DNA from: Tubiluchus corallicola | Lineage: Eukaryota; Priapulida; Priapulimorpha; Priapulimorphida; Tubiluchidae | Assembly (NCBI GenBank): GCA_030141605.1 | Contig: JAQGDQ010000136.1 | Location: 436,001 to 500,000, forward strand | DNA: 64,000 nt | Direction: 5' to 3' | Shown here: one piece after another, positions 13,513-26,384 of the stretch | Position numbering within the stretch: the first letter of the stretch is position 1 | Layout of the letters: every line of letters starts with the position of its first letter | Notes under the pieces: model-generated | The model's database searches: none | Seen by the model: the letters and a program-made list of their open reading frames with translations, nothing else | Told to the model about the DNA's origin: nothing | Made by a program: the position numbers and the translations under genes

Positions 13513-13817
13513 ACGGCGTTTTCGTAGTCACAGTCAACTTTGGACACTTTTTTGCTGGAATTTAGAATTGTGGATTTTAAAGAAAATTATAAAGGTACTC
13601 CTGTCTATACTGCGGCAGAAAAACGAAGCTGAAAGAGTGCAACGCACATGTGCAAATCAGAATGAGTGAATCGAACAAACAGCCGATCACAACTTAAGCA
13701 ACTATCCGCCTGATTTTGTGAATAGACGAGTGATTGCGAAGAAAAGCACAACTGGATAATTTCAACTGCCGAGCGCGGATGCCCACGCATCCTCAAGTAA
13801 TTAAAACATTCTAGGAT

Positions 13818-14048
<231 letters not shown>

Positions 14049-14478
14049 ATCATAATCCGTTTGCTAAGCCATCATATTAGCAGACAAATACCGAAGACGA
14101 CAAGACCTGGATTAAGAAATGAGAAGATCAAGAAACATATTCTTTGCTAGAACAGCATCTCCATACACTTTGTGAACAAACGCATCCAATCCAATTTGAT
14201 AAGTGAATTAGCCTGGTAGCCCTCCTACAACACACAAACACAGATTCTTTAGCATAAACAAGCGCAGCCCTTATAAACTACTTAGCAGTCAAGAAATCGG
14301 AAGCTGGTCTGCATTGCAGTTAAGGTGTTCAGGAAACGGGCCACTCATAGCTGCCTTTCCGAATGCCTCAAGTGAGAATTCCAGATTTCCATATGATTCA
14401 TTGTCAGCAGGGGATGTTGAAATTTAGAAGAACAGAATTTATCCACAAAGCAACTGATAACAAACGGTTTAAAGACAC

Positions 14479-14488
14479 GATGATGATG

Positions 14489-14550
<62 letters not shown>

Positions 14551-14616
14551 AAGAAGAATAGTAACGATGATGACGACAATTACAGCGACAAACAACAACA
14601 ACAACAACAACAACAA
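14479..14616. repeat. Compound trinucleotide microsatellite GAT-AAT-AAG-AAC
   Basis: Successive blocks of (GAT), (AAT), (AAG) and, after a degenerate spacer, (AAC). Each block differs by one base from its neighbour, suggesting stepwise growth from one seed. Open frames through it are artefacts. Confidence 0.95.
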
Positions 14617-14639
14617 CTATAATAATATAAAAGTATGCG

Positions 14640-17600
14640 AGTTTACAACATCAATTTAACACTTTGTATTCGATGTCCGGCAATGAATTTGTCTCAACTG
14701 TATATCCATGATTCGAAATGAAACATAAACGTTAATCACGATCAGAGTCTTTTTAGGCCCCAGAGCATAAAATGTAGCTTGCTCACAGGAAAGGTGACAG
14801 TACATAATAAATTTAGAAACAATGCCAATACTAACACCATACTAATTTAATTTACAAGGTAGTACAGTACTGACAATTAGTAATAAGAGTATGGTACTAA
14901 CAATTAGTAATAAGCGTAATCAGTGCAAACACCTAGCAAGTATAATTATTTTTTTTAGGTTCCTGCATTGCATCAATGCAAAGTCAGAAAAAAACGAAAA
15001 GGAAAGAACAATTATGACCATAGTGCAGTTTTTAAGCTTCAAAGAGATTTTTTTTAAAAATATAGGCTTCGACGAGCTACTGTTTCATGATGCTCAAAAT
15101 TTATCACAAAATGCATTACGCGTCAATTACACGACATCATTAATTGGACGTAAAACTTTTAAATACATACATGGTGATGGCCCAAACCGATCTTCTTTAG
15201 CATGCTCATCCCGTCACAAATCCTAGTGAAACTACATCAAAACACCATGAGGCACAACAAAATGTGGCAATTACTTGATTGGAGGACACGGTAAGCCAAC
15301 GGAGGTCGTCTTCTGAGGGAGAAATGACGTAGGAACTAAGTGGTTTCAAGCACGGACTATATGGCTGGAGTGAAGTTGCACAGACGCACCGTTAGCTCCA
15401 CAAGAGTGGGGCAACGCAATAGTTGGAAATGTCGTGGCTGTTAGATCGTATCCCCCAATAAGCGAATGTGCTATGGTTCTATGGAAGCTTTGTATAATTT
15501 AGCAGTAGTAAAGCTAACAAAATCGTCCCAGTCGTCACTTTATTAAAAATTGGCACAACGAATTTTATCTTCCTGTTATTGTTACCAACAAAGGTTTTTT
15601 CTCATCAAAAACAGCCTGAACGGTAGAAAACAGTTCAGTGTTATCAAGTGATATAGAAACTAAGGATTCAGTCTCACTTAAGAATATATTATATGTATAG
15701 ATGTATAGTGTGTAAGGATACAAATGTAGTGTTATCCGTTAGCAAAAAGGATGAAGCTTGAAACGCTGCTATATATAAATTTGTATGACCATTATGATAA
15801 TTATTCGAGGAAATCGAAACAAAAGTAATGTTAGCAAACAGGAAAACAGGAGAAACAGTGAGTCACTTCTGAAAATACACATGGTGTCGTAAAATGAACG
15901 AGACTCTCAATTATGTAATAATTATGAACACTGACGAGCGTCCAATTGGAGCTTTAAAATTCTAGGAGCAACATGGGATGTAATCAACCATCGACCACGG
16001 TGATGCGGAATACTGTCGGTAGGACCGCGGTAAAAATAACCTCGCTAAGTTTCGGGTTGCAGCGGGCCCCAGACCACAAACAGATGCTGCAGTAAACTAG
16101 GGAGGATCCCGTTTCCTTATCGGGCACAAGTAAACACGGGCTCCTGAAGTTTATTGCCGGTCAGCGGTCTAATCTCTTATTTAAGTGTCCATCCACAGCA
16201 GCTGAAGTACGAACAGAAATATGACAAGACAAACTGCCTTGTATTAGTGTGAGATGAAGAGCACTGAATGTTGCATACAGTAGGTTGTAATTATACCGAA
16301 CGGAATCGGAATAACAGCAGCTGTTGGAAATTGAAACATTAGTTGTCAGAAACTGCCGGAACCGGGAAAAATTACCGCAAAAGTTCCCGGTAGCTATGTT
16401 TTACGAAAAGGTGCAGTATAGTAACGCGACATTAACACTATTATTGTTTGTTTGACACCTGTTCCAATATTTTCATGTGAATTAATTAGTTGCAATTTCG
16501 CAAGCTCCATCTCACTCTGAATATGTTACGTAACAGGCGCCTGTTCTGCTGGTCTTGCCATACTGTAGGAAATCTATATAGAGACAAAAACGTTAGCCTG
16601 CATATATTATTATAAAAACGGAAAAAAAGAAAACATGTAAGGAGAGGACTTGTACGAGAATATTATACAAGGAAAACAAAAAAGTATGCAAAACTAACTA
16701 GGAATTTGCACTGACTTAAAGAAAAAGTTAAGCCTTCAGGAAAGTTTGGCTTATTTCACTATTCGTGAAAAATGAAAGAAGGATTTAGTAATAAAGGTGT
16801 GATAAGCGCCTCGTTTAAGTAGTAAAATTACTTTAAAGTCGCAACCATTTCAAACCTGCATGGACACTCCCATTTTGAAAGTCACTTTTCGGCCAATGAC
16901 TGGAGAAAAGCAGCGCACAGTCAATTTGTGCAAAAGGCATAGAAGTTTTTACAAAAAATTAGGCAGCTAATTTTGTGATGTTTCTGGGTAAGGTACAGGA
17001 ATCTGAAATTTTTAACCGGCGCGCGCTTCCGGAATACCACGATGTGCTTACGAAAGGCGCGAAGCCACCAGTTACGTCATAATTTTCAAGTGAATGGTGG
17101 CAACCACCGCGACTGTAGTACAAATTAACATTTATGTTCAATAGACAGTTTTTTGCCAATTTCTTTGTTACGTTTTCAATAAGTTTAAGTGGTATCTAAG
17201 TGAGTAAAATAAATCTAACATGCTAAGTGAATAATTGCTCCTGAATAACTCTTTCTCTACAGCAATCTGCTACCATAAATTCTAGCAAGTTTTCTATTAA
17301 AATAATTTATGCAGCTAAGGAATGAACTCCAGACACGCGGTGACTTTACTAGTGCTTCCATCGCGCGATTAGAAAGAACACTAAAGCCACCTATAATAAA
17401 CCATGGAGCATTTTGTGGAAAACACGCGAAGTTCTTACCAGACTACTACATGTGCTGCATACACGTGAAAATTATGCAATACGGTGTATACGGCACGCTA
17501 TACATTGCACGGGAAAGCATAAAAATTAAAAGTAGAGCTTTTTAAAAATCACTATACACACGCCCGTATATATGCACGTATATAAATTTATTAAAAATTA

Positions 17601-18180
17601 GCATTGCGAATTTATCTCTTTGTTACTGTTTCTTTTCATGTGTCATGGTATTCTTTTATTACAGATATAATACAGATATTGGCGTGAGGAATATGAACGC
17701 TGCGCCCCTGTTTCGGGAATTCAGTTATACATAAGCGAAGCCAGTTTTTTTCAAGTCCCGTGTTTAGCTCCGTTCGGTTCAGGTCTTCGTTGCTTCCACT
17801 AAAATGGCTGTGACTTTTTTCTCAACTAAATAGAAATTTATGTTTCTTTAACTTTAATTTGTCGATTTCAAGTTTATTCTGCACCAGATATATTTTATGA
17901 GCTTTTCGAAGTGTGATTCTAAATAATTGAAATACCAAGGGATAACATAACATAAATATGATATAAAGCAAATGACGCCGCCTATAGTAAAGAAAGTGGT
18001 GAACAAATCGTTTATATATTAGTGGTATTTAAACAAAAAGCAGCTCAAATGAATTTTGAGGAAATTCTAATTCTAGAGAGGTTGTAGTAGCAAGTGAAGC
18101 ATCAATGACTCTCAGCCATTGATCTGCACGTGAAATCACGCCAATATTTGGCGATAGTTGAAAACAAATAAACGAGTGAT
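14640..18180. other. Gene-poor interval
   Basis: No gene recognised. A somewhat GC-richer patch at about 15960-16160 stands out but carries no motif I can name. Open frames at 14891-15226 and 17309-17545 lack support. Confidence 0.45.
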
Positions 18181-18430
18181 AGTGATACAGCAGGCGATGA
18201 TCAATACTACAACTACGTTAAACATTCCACCAGTCTAGCATGCCAAGCTAGGCTAGCTCGGTTCCTTACAGGGTTCGATGCGTCTGTTACGCTGGAATTC
18301 ATTCGCTCCATATTAATACATAATTATTATCCCCATTTTTAGAATTATTAGAACCTTTTTTCAGCAGATGTGGACAACAGCAATACGAGTAAATGGAAAG
18401 ATTTCCGCTTATCACAACAGATGTTGTAAT

Positions 18431-18640
18431 GTGGCTTCTTTCATTGAAGCCTCGTATTGTGTGATTCTTTCCTTTGCTGCAAGGAAATTGAACTGGCGCT
18501 AAACATCTTTTTTGCATGTTCTAGATCAGTTGTTAATTTTAAGTGTGAGTTTAGCTTGAAAGTATGCCGATATTGAAAACAAAAAACTCTAATATTAGAA
18601 AACGGTTTTTCTTGATCATACAGTCTAGATTATCTACACA
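18431..18640. repeat. Diverged dispersed repeat, copy 1
   Basis: Shares TGTGGCTTCTTTCATTGA, then spaced blocks (GCTAAACAT, CTAGATCA, a run of AAAACT..TATT..GAAAA, and CATACAGTCTAGA) in the same order and spacing as 21190-21420. Overall similarity is low, so the copies are old. Family unknown. Confidence 0.45.
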
Positions 18641-18792
18641 TAATCTTCCATATAACGCTAATACATACTGCCAACACTAACAGATCGGGAAATCTTTTTT
18701 GCAAAATATTCATTAAATTTTATGTTTCTAGTTTATTTAGCCAATCAGTTTCTTTGCTCGTCGTGCTACTTCAAATGTTGCATCGATTAGGG

Positions 18793-19295
18793 CATGGATT
18801 CCCATCCTTGGGGTCGCGACCTTAGTTGGGGTCTTGAAGCACTTTTCGTGGAGTCGCTTGCTAGTCCAAAAACTAATTTAAAAAAATGCTGTTTTCAAAA
18901 AAAGTACGTAAGTAGGTTTTGTTTCCTCAGTCTCTTATTACATCATTTTGTTATGGAAAGTTAAACTGGGTCTTCCTGTTCTAAATGCAATATACCAGTG
19001 CTTGATTTTCAGGAAAAATGAAAATACACATTGTTCTATGCTTTACACAGTGTACAGTGTACACCAACCGAAAGCGTGACGCTACTCATTTTACGTCGGA
19101 TCTTCTTGGGGATACCTGTTGCATTGCAAAACTGAGAAACAGGCGCAGCAACCATCACGTGAATGAATTAATGAAACAATCACTCATTGTTAAATAATTT
19201 GTTGAATAGTAAGTTAAAATTAATAAATGCGAGCGATATGATGCAGGGTTCTGGAAAGGGTCACCGTCAACAAAAGGTTGGGTTGGGAACCATTG
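18793..19295. mobile_element. hAT-type element, non-autonomous, 503 bp
   Basis: Left end CATGGATTCCCATCCTTGGG and right end ...GGTTGGGAACCATTG are imperfect inverted repeats of the hAT (Charlie-like) kind; the left end continues GGTCGCGACC. A perfect 8-bp duplication GATTAGGG flanks it (18785-18792 and 19296-19303), the hAT hallmark. No transposase was recognised inside. Confidence 0.85.
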
Positions 19296-19309
19296 GATTA
19301 GGGATTTTA

Positions 19310-20410
19310 ACATTGCATATTCTAATAAATATAACGTGGCTACAGGTGATTTTATTAAGAAACGCGAAGCTATTAATACAGTTACTTTGAGCAAACTAGT
19401 GCTGAGTGAAAACAATAATCTAATCAAAGAATTTGTACTGGAGATTTTAAAATGTTTTCCTTTATGAACAATACTGAGTTCAATACTATGCTTAGGCACA
19501 TCGTCTCCATGTAACTTTTTATATTAATGTTGTATCATAATTAAGTCAGTTTATAAATCGTCATTTTTACTAACCTGTATTTACTTATTTATTTTTTGTG
19601 ATGTACTAACCTTCTTTATATGGTGATCTCCTTTATGTATATATCATGTTGATCGAAAATAACATGATAATACAGTAATAATAACAATATAAATGGAAGA
19701 TGTGCAAGAATTGCATATATTCCGACCACTGGTTATTATCGTATAATTGGTTATAATCTAAATCATTATTATTATTATTCAAGAGAAAGTACGCACTCTA
19801 GAAGATGAAGATAAGTCTGATAAAGTGAGAAATTTTGTAGTAATTACGCATATTTAATTCTTACCTGTAAATACCTGTTTATACCTATGATGTATCAGGC
19901 AAATTTATCAGCTTTTTGCCCATAGTTTTCTCCATTTTAGTACTAACTGGTTGTATGTGCAAATAAAAAAAGTTATCTCTAGTTTGTTAACTTAATGACA
20001 AGAATAATGACTGACAACTAATGAAAAAATCCCACAATTAAGAAACAACAACAGAAACACATTTCAAAATGCAGATGTGGCTTCAAACTTCAATTTTTTT
20101 AAAATTAAGTTTAATTCTAACAGTATTGATAGTAAATTTTACAAATAAATCTATGAACTTAATGTCATATGGGCTTTCTTCAAAGTGTCAGTAATGCTGA
20201 CTTCACTAATATAGTCTCCGTGTTGTGTTATATTACATGGACCTCAAATTCAGTTTATTTCACCAGCAAGCTATAATATCTCTTACTATAAGAGGAAACC
20301 TCTTACTACAATATAATCTTTAAGCAGTTCCTTGCATTGTTTTCTTCTGATTACTCACCACATAGTTTTACTTTTTCTGTGTTGCCTTCACTACCCCTGG
20401 GTCTCTTTAT
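19310..20410. other. No gene recognised
   Basis: AT-rich with short ATT runs near 19770. Nothing supported. Confidence 0.5.
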
Positions 20411-20415
20411 AATAC

Positions 20416-20466
20416 CTGCTGCCCAATCAGTTTGACAACTTTTTCTTCTATGTAAGTTATGAGTCC
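20416..20466 (-). CDS. Possible second exon of the X-box gene (minus)
   Basis: A 51-base frame GLITYIEEKVVKLIGQQ lies between an acceptor (CTAGCAG) and a donor (CAG|GTATTA), phase 0 on both sides. That phase fits the first exon at 21952-21896. It is short and could be chance; no homologue recognised. Confidence 0.25.
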
Positions 20467-21189
20467 CTGCTAGATATCTTATTACTGCTGCATATCTTAG
20501 TTACTTTTGCATTTCTGTAGTCAATGATTTCCAAATACGTGCAAACAACAGGTCACAATTGACATTATCACATACTTACATAGGATATAGATTAACAGAA
20601 GTGTATAAAAACAAAATAGTTAAACTTATAGGCCTATATCAGTTTATACACAGATTTGTCTTCAACATAACATGTAGTAATTCCAATATACAGTATATAA
20701 ATGCAAAGCCAAATTGTAATAGAATTTACTAAATAAATCATGAGTCTAACAAGACACAAGTCAAAAATTCTTTTTGCTTTCAAATATACTTCTATGTTTT
20801 CTTTTGGAAACACATCTATAACCTTATCAGTACATTGATGAGCAAGTACTTAAAAAGTACATAAAGATCTTACATTATTTTAGTTAACTAAATTTGACTA
20901 CGTACTATTATTAACTTTAAAATTAAAACAAGTGGTGATACAGTACAGAAACATTTTAATAGCAACCAGTAAAAAGAGGTGGTGCAATATACAAGTAATT
21001 TTTTAATATTGAAATCTTAAATTTTGAAATTTAAAGCAGAATCAGCTTTTGCCCTGGAATGTACAACTCCTTTGCACTGTCACCCCCCCCCCCCCTCAAA
21101 GTTATGTCTCGTAAGCCTATGGTTTTATCCTTCTGCCTTTTTCTCTTGTAGTTTTTTTATTTGCTGGGCTTCTTTGTTTTTTCTTTGCG

Positions 21190-21420
21190 ATTGTGGCTTC
21201 TTTCATTGAGTCCTTTAAGAGCAGTGTGGCTCCTACCTTTAAAGCAATGGAATGGGACCAAAGAGGCTAAACATTATCCTTGCTTTTGCTAGATCAATTC
21301 TAAGTACACCTAAGCTGATCTTGAAATTATGCCTACTCCTGCACAGTGAGAATGAAGACATACAAAAAACTGTAGATATTCGAAAAAGATGGCTTTTCTT
21401 GGCTTACAGTCTAGAGTGTG
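21190..21420. repeat. Diverged dispersed repeat, copy 2
   Basis: Partner of the repeat at 18431-18640, same orientation. A C-run and a plus open frame (21252-21491) overlap it. No terminal repeats are seen, so a retroposon or an old duplication are both possible. Confidence 0.45.
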
Positions 21421-21756
21421 AACGGAAGCTGTGCAGTGTGCACATCCTTTCCAAACACTTATTTCTAGAACTATCGCTTAATTTAGACTAGGCGAATCTA
21501 CTTGCTTTAATCAATAAATTATATTACTTTATTTTGTTCACCAATAATTGTTATGAAATTATCGAGACCGTCTTCACACAACTTCTAAAATTTCACAAAT
21601 ACGATGCTGTAATTGCACGACAAGACAGTGGCCAAACTGCATAAAACTGATTACGTAGAAGAAATATAAAAAACACAGCATTTGCTTACAATTGCACTTT
21701 ACCTTAAATAACTCAAAAATTCAAATGGTTACAATGGGTAGGTGTGTGTTGTACTA

Positions 21757-21854
21757 GTTGGCAGTTGTTTAACTTATAACGTCTTTTGACTGAATGGGTT
21801 TGTCTCGCGTAGTGAGTTCTTTTACAATGGGAGTTGGCAGTTGTTTAACTTATA
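21757..21854. repeat. 22-bp direct repeat, 76 bp apart
   Basis: GTTGGCAGTTGTTTAACTTA begins at 21757 and again at 21833, just downstream of the minus first exon at 21896. Both copies follow TTACAATGGG, so a local duplication with a deletion or insertion is likely. Confidence 0.8.
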
Positions 21855-21895
21855 ATAACTATCATTCAAAGTAAGTAAGGAATAATAAAACTTAC

Positions 21896-21952
21896 CAAAG
21901 GTTGTGGTTTATGAGTAATCGTCTGACCAGGCATCTGCTGGGTGGCCGCCAT
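21896..21952 (-). CDS. First coding exon of an unknown gene with an X-box promoter
   Basis: ATG at 21952 inside GAACATGGCGGC gives MAATQQMPGQTITHKPQPL, ending exactly at a consensus donor GTAAGT (intron from 21895), phase 0. The ATG context resembles a YY1/initiator ATGGCGGC, and an RFX X-box lies 13 bases upstream. Together these make a real gene start very likely. The short peptide does not identify the protein. The promoter class suggests a cilium or centriole role (inference). Downstream exons lie to the left, possibly 20466-20416. Confidence 0.6.
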
Positions 21953-22030
21953 GTTCTATGCTCTGTTACCCTAGGCAACCAGTCAATATCTGGATGTGCA
22001 GCAGCAACAGAGTGAGGAAGAAGTTAATTT
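21940..22030. promoter_or_regulatory. Compact bidirectional promoter with RFX X-box
   Basis: GTTACC-CTA-GGCAAC at 21965-21979 fits the RFX X-box consensus GTNRCC(0-3)RGYAAC at every defined position. GGCCGCCATGTT (21945-21956) is YY1-like. Toward the minus strand lies a coding first exon. Toward the plus strand a transcribed stretch would end at donor GTAAGT (intron from 22031). The donor position is seen; transcription start sites are inferred. Confidence 0.65.
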
Positions 22031-22039
22031 GTAAGTTTA

Positions 22040-24165
22040 ATAAACGCTGAGTACATCTACATGCTGCAACTAAAGAGACCAGATATCAACAAACAGAAAA
22101 GATTCGTGAACATCGAAGGCACAAAACCAGGTGTTGGCAGAGATAGATAGACAACTATGTGCAATCAAAACGTAATGCTTATTCTGAGATAAATGGGCGA
22201 TGAAATTTTTCCTGACTACCTTAAAAACACGCGATACATTTCACCTTAAACGACTTGTCTGGAGCTCGTTAGCATTAGGAGAGTGTTAATTCCAAATTTA
22301 CACAAACGTAGTATAATGCTCATTAATGCACCTAGAAGAGTTAATTCGAGTGATTGTCTTCAGTATTAAACTAGCGCCATCTACTATCGAAACTTCCAAA
22401 CACCGTGATTGCGAATCGTGATTCTGATGATTCTGTCCATATTAACCATTCAAACACCTAAAGCCAATTAGAACCACTCCTTAGGTCACTTTCAATTGTG
22501 GCAGCACATATAATACTTGCGTTGCGAGCAACTAAAATTGACTCACATATACATGAGAACGACTCAACGCGTATATTATAGGTTAACATCCGAGTATACA
22601 AATAAGCTTAATCATTAATAATTATTAAGAACTTTAATAGAATGTGGGCTCAAGTCACCTACAAGTGTATTTACATTGGTTTGCACTTCTTAACTTACTA
22701 AATTATCACAAAAATGACGCATTATTGTATGAGCGGCTCATACGCAATATTCGCCATACCAATCTGATTTGTTAACGACTAATGTATGGCTCTCTAGCTA
22801 ATTAATTGAGAGATTTGTGGTCGATATTACTGATAGCCTGATAATAAGCTTGGTTACCGTGAGCTCAAATCAAGAGTATTGATTAAACGCATTCAACCAA
22901 CTCTAACCCGCGAAGAAAATGATTGAAATCGACCGAGTAAGTTAACTCAGACAAAAAAAACACGAGCAAAATCTTTTCACCTGTACGTGCAGCCTATAGT
23001 GTTATAGCCTACAGCATTATTTGCAATGACTGTAGCTATAAAACAATCAGTATAGCAATCACAAAGTATGAGTAAATTAGGTATTTACTATTTAGGCTAA
23101 GAGATACAGTAAACAAACTGATTATTAAAATTACATGGGTAATTTATATTAACAACATTATATTAATATATTATATTAGATAATTATATTAACATTTTTA
23201 TTTTGTATATTCTCAAAGCAGGACATCGTATATCAGTAGTACGCAGCATTATTTGAGCACAATATATGTATCATATTTTCGCAAGATCTCTATATATTTT
23301 TATATACACACTATAGAAATTCTTCGGGAGGGGGGGGGGGGGCAATTCAGAAATATAAATCTAACTTGAGATTCCACATTTTAGTTGCCAGAAAGCCCCC
23401 AAACTTCTAAAATGTAGGAAATTTCTGGGCATCTTTGGTGTATCCGACCGTACAGACGTTTCCCCTTAGGCCCACCCATAATTAAACGAATTGATCCCAC
23501 TCGTGGTTCTCAAACAACTCGCCTATGTGCGCTGTAGCCTGTAATCCTGTTAATGAGTTTAGGACTGAACTTGTTCCATAACTTCCCTTTAACGCACTAA
23601 AACATTACTTGAAGTGAATGAACATAAAAGCAAAAGAGCCAAGTTTATTATATCGTAAGATCCCAAATATTCAACTTTAGCATCTGTTTTAATTTACAGA
23701 GAAATTTTGCATCACATTAAGAAGACGTTGGTTTAGTAAAATTAAATTATACATGACGAAATAACATGTATTAAACTATATTCTGTAGAAGGTAGTCTAA
23801 AACTTCTCGAAGCCGTCGAGAAAATCTTCCCACCATCTCTAAAATAGAAGCCGGCTTACAAGTTGAAAGTAAGCTGCCATGTACCTGCCGCCATCTATTG
23901 GACAGAATAGTACAATTTACTAAAGAGATGGGGTTGGTAATAATTTATAAACAGATAGAAATTGTTTATTGTTCATAAAACTAGAAGCATTTTAATGGAG
24001 ATAAACAGTGGTAGATTCTAATCAAATTCTATTGTTTGTACTTGAAAATGTAACTCTTATGAAGTGATCTGCAAGTTACGTCAGCGTGTAGGCCTACATA
24101 GCCTTTCAGAACTATGTTATTGGCCTGCTGTATTTTGGTTCATATCGGTTCATAGCCTTTTATCC
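22040..24165. other. Likely intron of the plus-strand X-box gene
   Basis: AT-rich DNA with an ATTAATAT-rich patch near 23150-23200, a G-run near 23327-23342 and a 17-base palindrome GTATGAGCGGCTCATAC (22727-22743). No coding frame recognised. Confidence 0.35.
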
Positions 24166-24169
24166 ACAG

Positions 24170-24258
24170 CCTTTTAGGACCATGTTATCAAAACAAACCT
24201 TGGATGCCTCCGACAAAGGCCATAAAGAACACCGTTTAAAGTCAAGTTCAAATATCAA
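24170..24258 (+). CDS. Candidate first coding exon, plus-strand X-box gene
   Basis: A very good acceptor (TTTTATCCACAG) is followed by a short leader and ATG at 24182 in good context (GGACCATG). It encodes MLSKQTLDASDKGHKEHRLK and a few more residues up to donor GTGAGT (intron from 24259), phase 2. With the non-coding exon ending at 22030 it makes a typical 5'-UTR exon plus start exon. The peptide is polar and basic; not recognised. Confidence 0.45.
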
Positions 24259-24259
24259 G

Positions 24260-25960
24260 TGAGTGTTTTCCATGCGGTGACTGGTGGCGCTTCAGTAGTT
24301 CTAAATCAATCAACTTAGTCCAGCTCAAATCAACCAATTTCTCTTCCCCCCCCCCCATTCAGTTAACTCTGAACAAACACAAAGTCATCATTCAACGCCA
24401 ATTACTAAAATAACAAGCGAATTTCCCCTAATGAATTACCTAGAGTGGAACAGATATTGCCACAAAGCGATGTGAATTGAAGCCATGCATTAACCAAATA
24501 GCTTTGATAATAAACGCCTCAAACTATAACAATAATTGAGTGGCGCATCCGTGAATTTGCATAACTACCCTCATTACATTTAAATTTTTCAAAGCAGAAC
24601 AAAATTAACCCGTATAGTTATAATTTAATTAACTAGGTGGTAGGGCCAAGCCTGTCTTTAAAAATAAACTCGCAATATTAAACAATGCTGCGCAATATAC
24701 AGTTTGGACCAGAAACTATGTATAACGCCATCATTTAGGACTATTGATTCGCTTTTATGATAACGTTGTTAGTTCAACATCTCGTCAATATGCTGCAAAA
24801 GTTCAGCTAATGTCACGGTAACGCGCACTAATAGTCAAATACATAATTTATAACAACGCAGGATACATGGTGATCTGCAGAAGTCAGCGAAAGCGTAGAA
24901 ATTTTCACATGCGAATGTCTCCTCACAAGAGGTTAGTCAGCTTCAGGTTACAAAGCTTAGGAAGACGCCCCTTCGCACCCGATTCCTAAAGTGTTGACAT
25001 GTACCAGTAGACCCACGGGATAGGATCATATGTTGTTTAGACAAACAAACACAAACTGTTGTTGAATCACTACCCAGATGATTCCGAAATATGTTGAGAG
25101 CTTATGTATTCATAGGAAATTAAAGTTTACCCTGACAGATTTTGATACAGTTATATAATACTTGTAAATTAAAAGATTGCCTTATTAATATTGATCGGCT
25201 AACCTGTATCTGTGCATATGCGTTACTGAGGTATTATAAAACCGTAGTTTATCATAACAAACGTTCATAACCGCAGACGTATATTTCTACGAGACTACGA
25301 TATCACTGTTTTGTGAGCCAGTTGTTATGTTATTACATAGAAAACACATTTATAAAAAAATTTCTCTTATATGCTAAACTGATGTAGGGCATATGTACTG
25401 GCCAGGCCGCAATAACGAAGCATAAATAGTTTCGTAGCAGTTCAATATTAACACACCATAAACAAATTTCTTATATTACACCGCTAGTTGTACATGCAGG
25501 TTAAGAAGGCGGGAGATAATGAAGTGCACCAATCTCTTCACACCTTCACGTATATCAGCGAAATTAAACATGCTACTATTGCGAATGCAATTGTTGGGTA
25601 GGCGCTATCAAGTTTATCCAATAATCCTCATTCCGGCAGGTTACGCCACAACACTGAATAATAAAATTCATAGGCAGCAAAATTAATACAGTGAACTAGC
25701 CAGCCCTGCAAAAACATTTGCGCATAAACCCACAATGACAAACCACCCACATCAGATTACCCATACCATTCCACCCATACTACACCGTCCACACCACGTC
25801 ACACCACTCACACCATGCCATAACTTTAAATTTTTTAAAACGTTTGCAGTGTTGCCTATTTACAGGAAAAAAAGAAGCTACGAATGTCTATGCCACTTTC
25901 ATGTAGACATTGCAAAACGAAGTCTAACGAAGTCCCCTAGTGAACCGCTATGCCCTCTTC
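24260..25960. other. Possible intron, no coding exon firmly recognised
   Basis: Contains a C-run near 24345-24354. A weak exon-like frame follows a CATGCAG acceptor at about 25500 and stays open for about 30 codons in the right phase; not strong enough to call separately. Confidence 0.3.
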
Positions 25961-25974
25961 AGGTAACAAACAAG

Positions 25975-26094
25975 CATCAAGTTCCCCACGGAGCAACAAC
26001 AAGCAAATGCACTTAATTCCATACAAACCCACATAACTTCTTTATACTTGCAACTCAAAGAAATCGCTAAAATAGACAGCCAACGATTTGAAAG
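25975..26094 (+). CDS. Possible internal exon, coiled-coil-like peptide
   Basis: The plus frame is open from 25967 and reads KFPTEQQQANALNSIQTHIT, then LYLQLKEIAKIDSQRFER, ending at donor GTAAGG (intron from 26095). Composition and helix-like heptads look coding. If the acceptor is the AAG at 25972-25974, its phase matches the exon at 24258. The acceptor tract is weak, and an open frame also exists on the opposite strand, so a decayed mobile element is the alternative. Confidence 0.3.
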
Positions 26095-26384
26095 GTAAGG
26101 AAATGGAGAAATGTGATCAATAGTTAGAGGCTGACGTGAATAAGCTACAAATAAAAGGTTGCGTGGTGAAAGAGTTAAATGGGAAGTGGAATGAAGGATG
26201 TTGATTGTTGAGAATTTAAACGAAGATCGTGTGAACGTCAAATAAAAATGAAGTATTCAAAACACAGGAACATACACTTTCGCAGAAATTTGACTTTCAC
26301 TACAGGGCCGCTTCCATGCATTTTTACGCTAATCGTCTCAAACAAGGTCTTAGCTATTCAAGTTTAGAACATATAATAAAAAGG

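Noticed and set aside
18250-18290. GGGTTCGATGCG, a tRNA B-box-like word
   Set aside because: No A box or cloverleaf can be formed around it.
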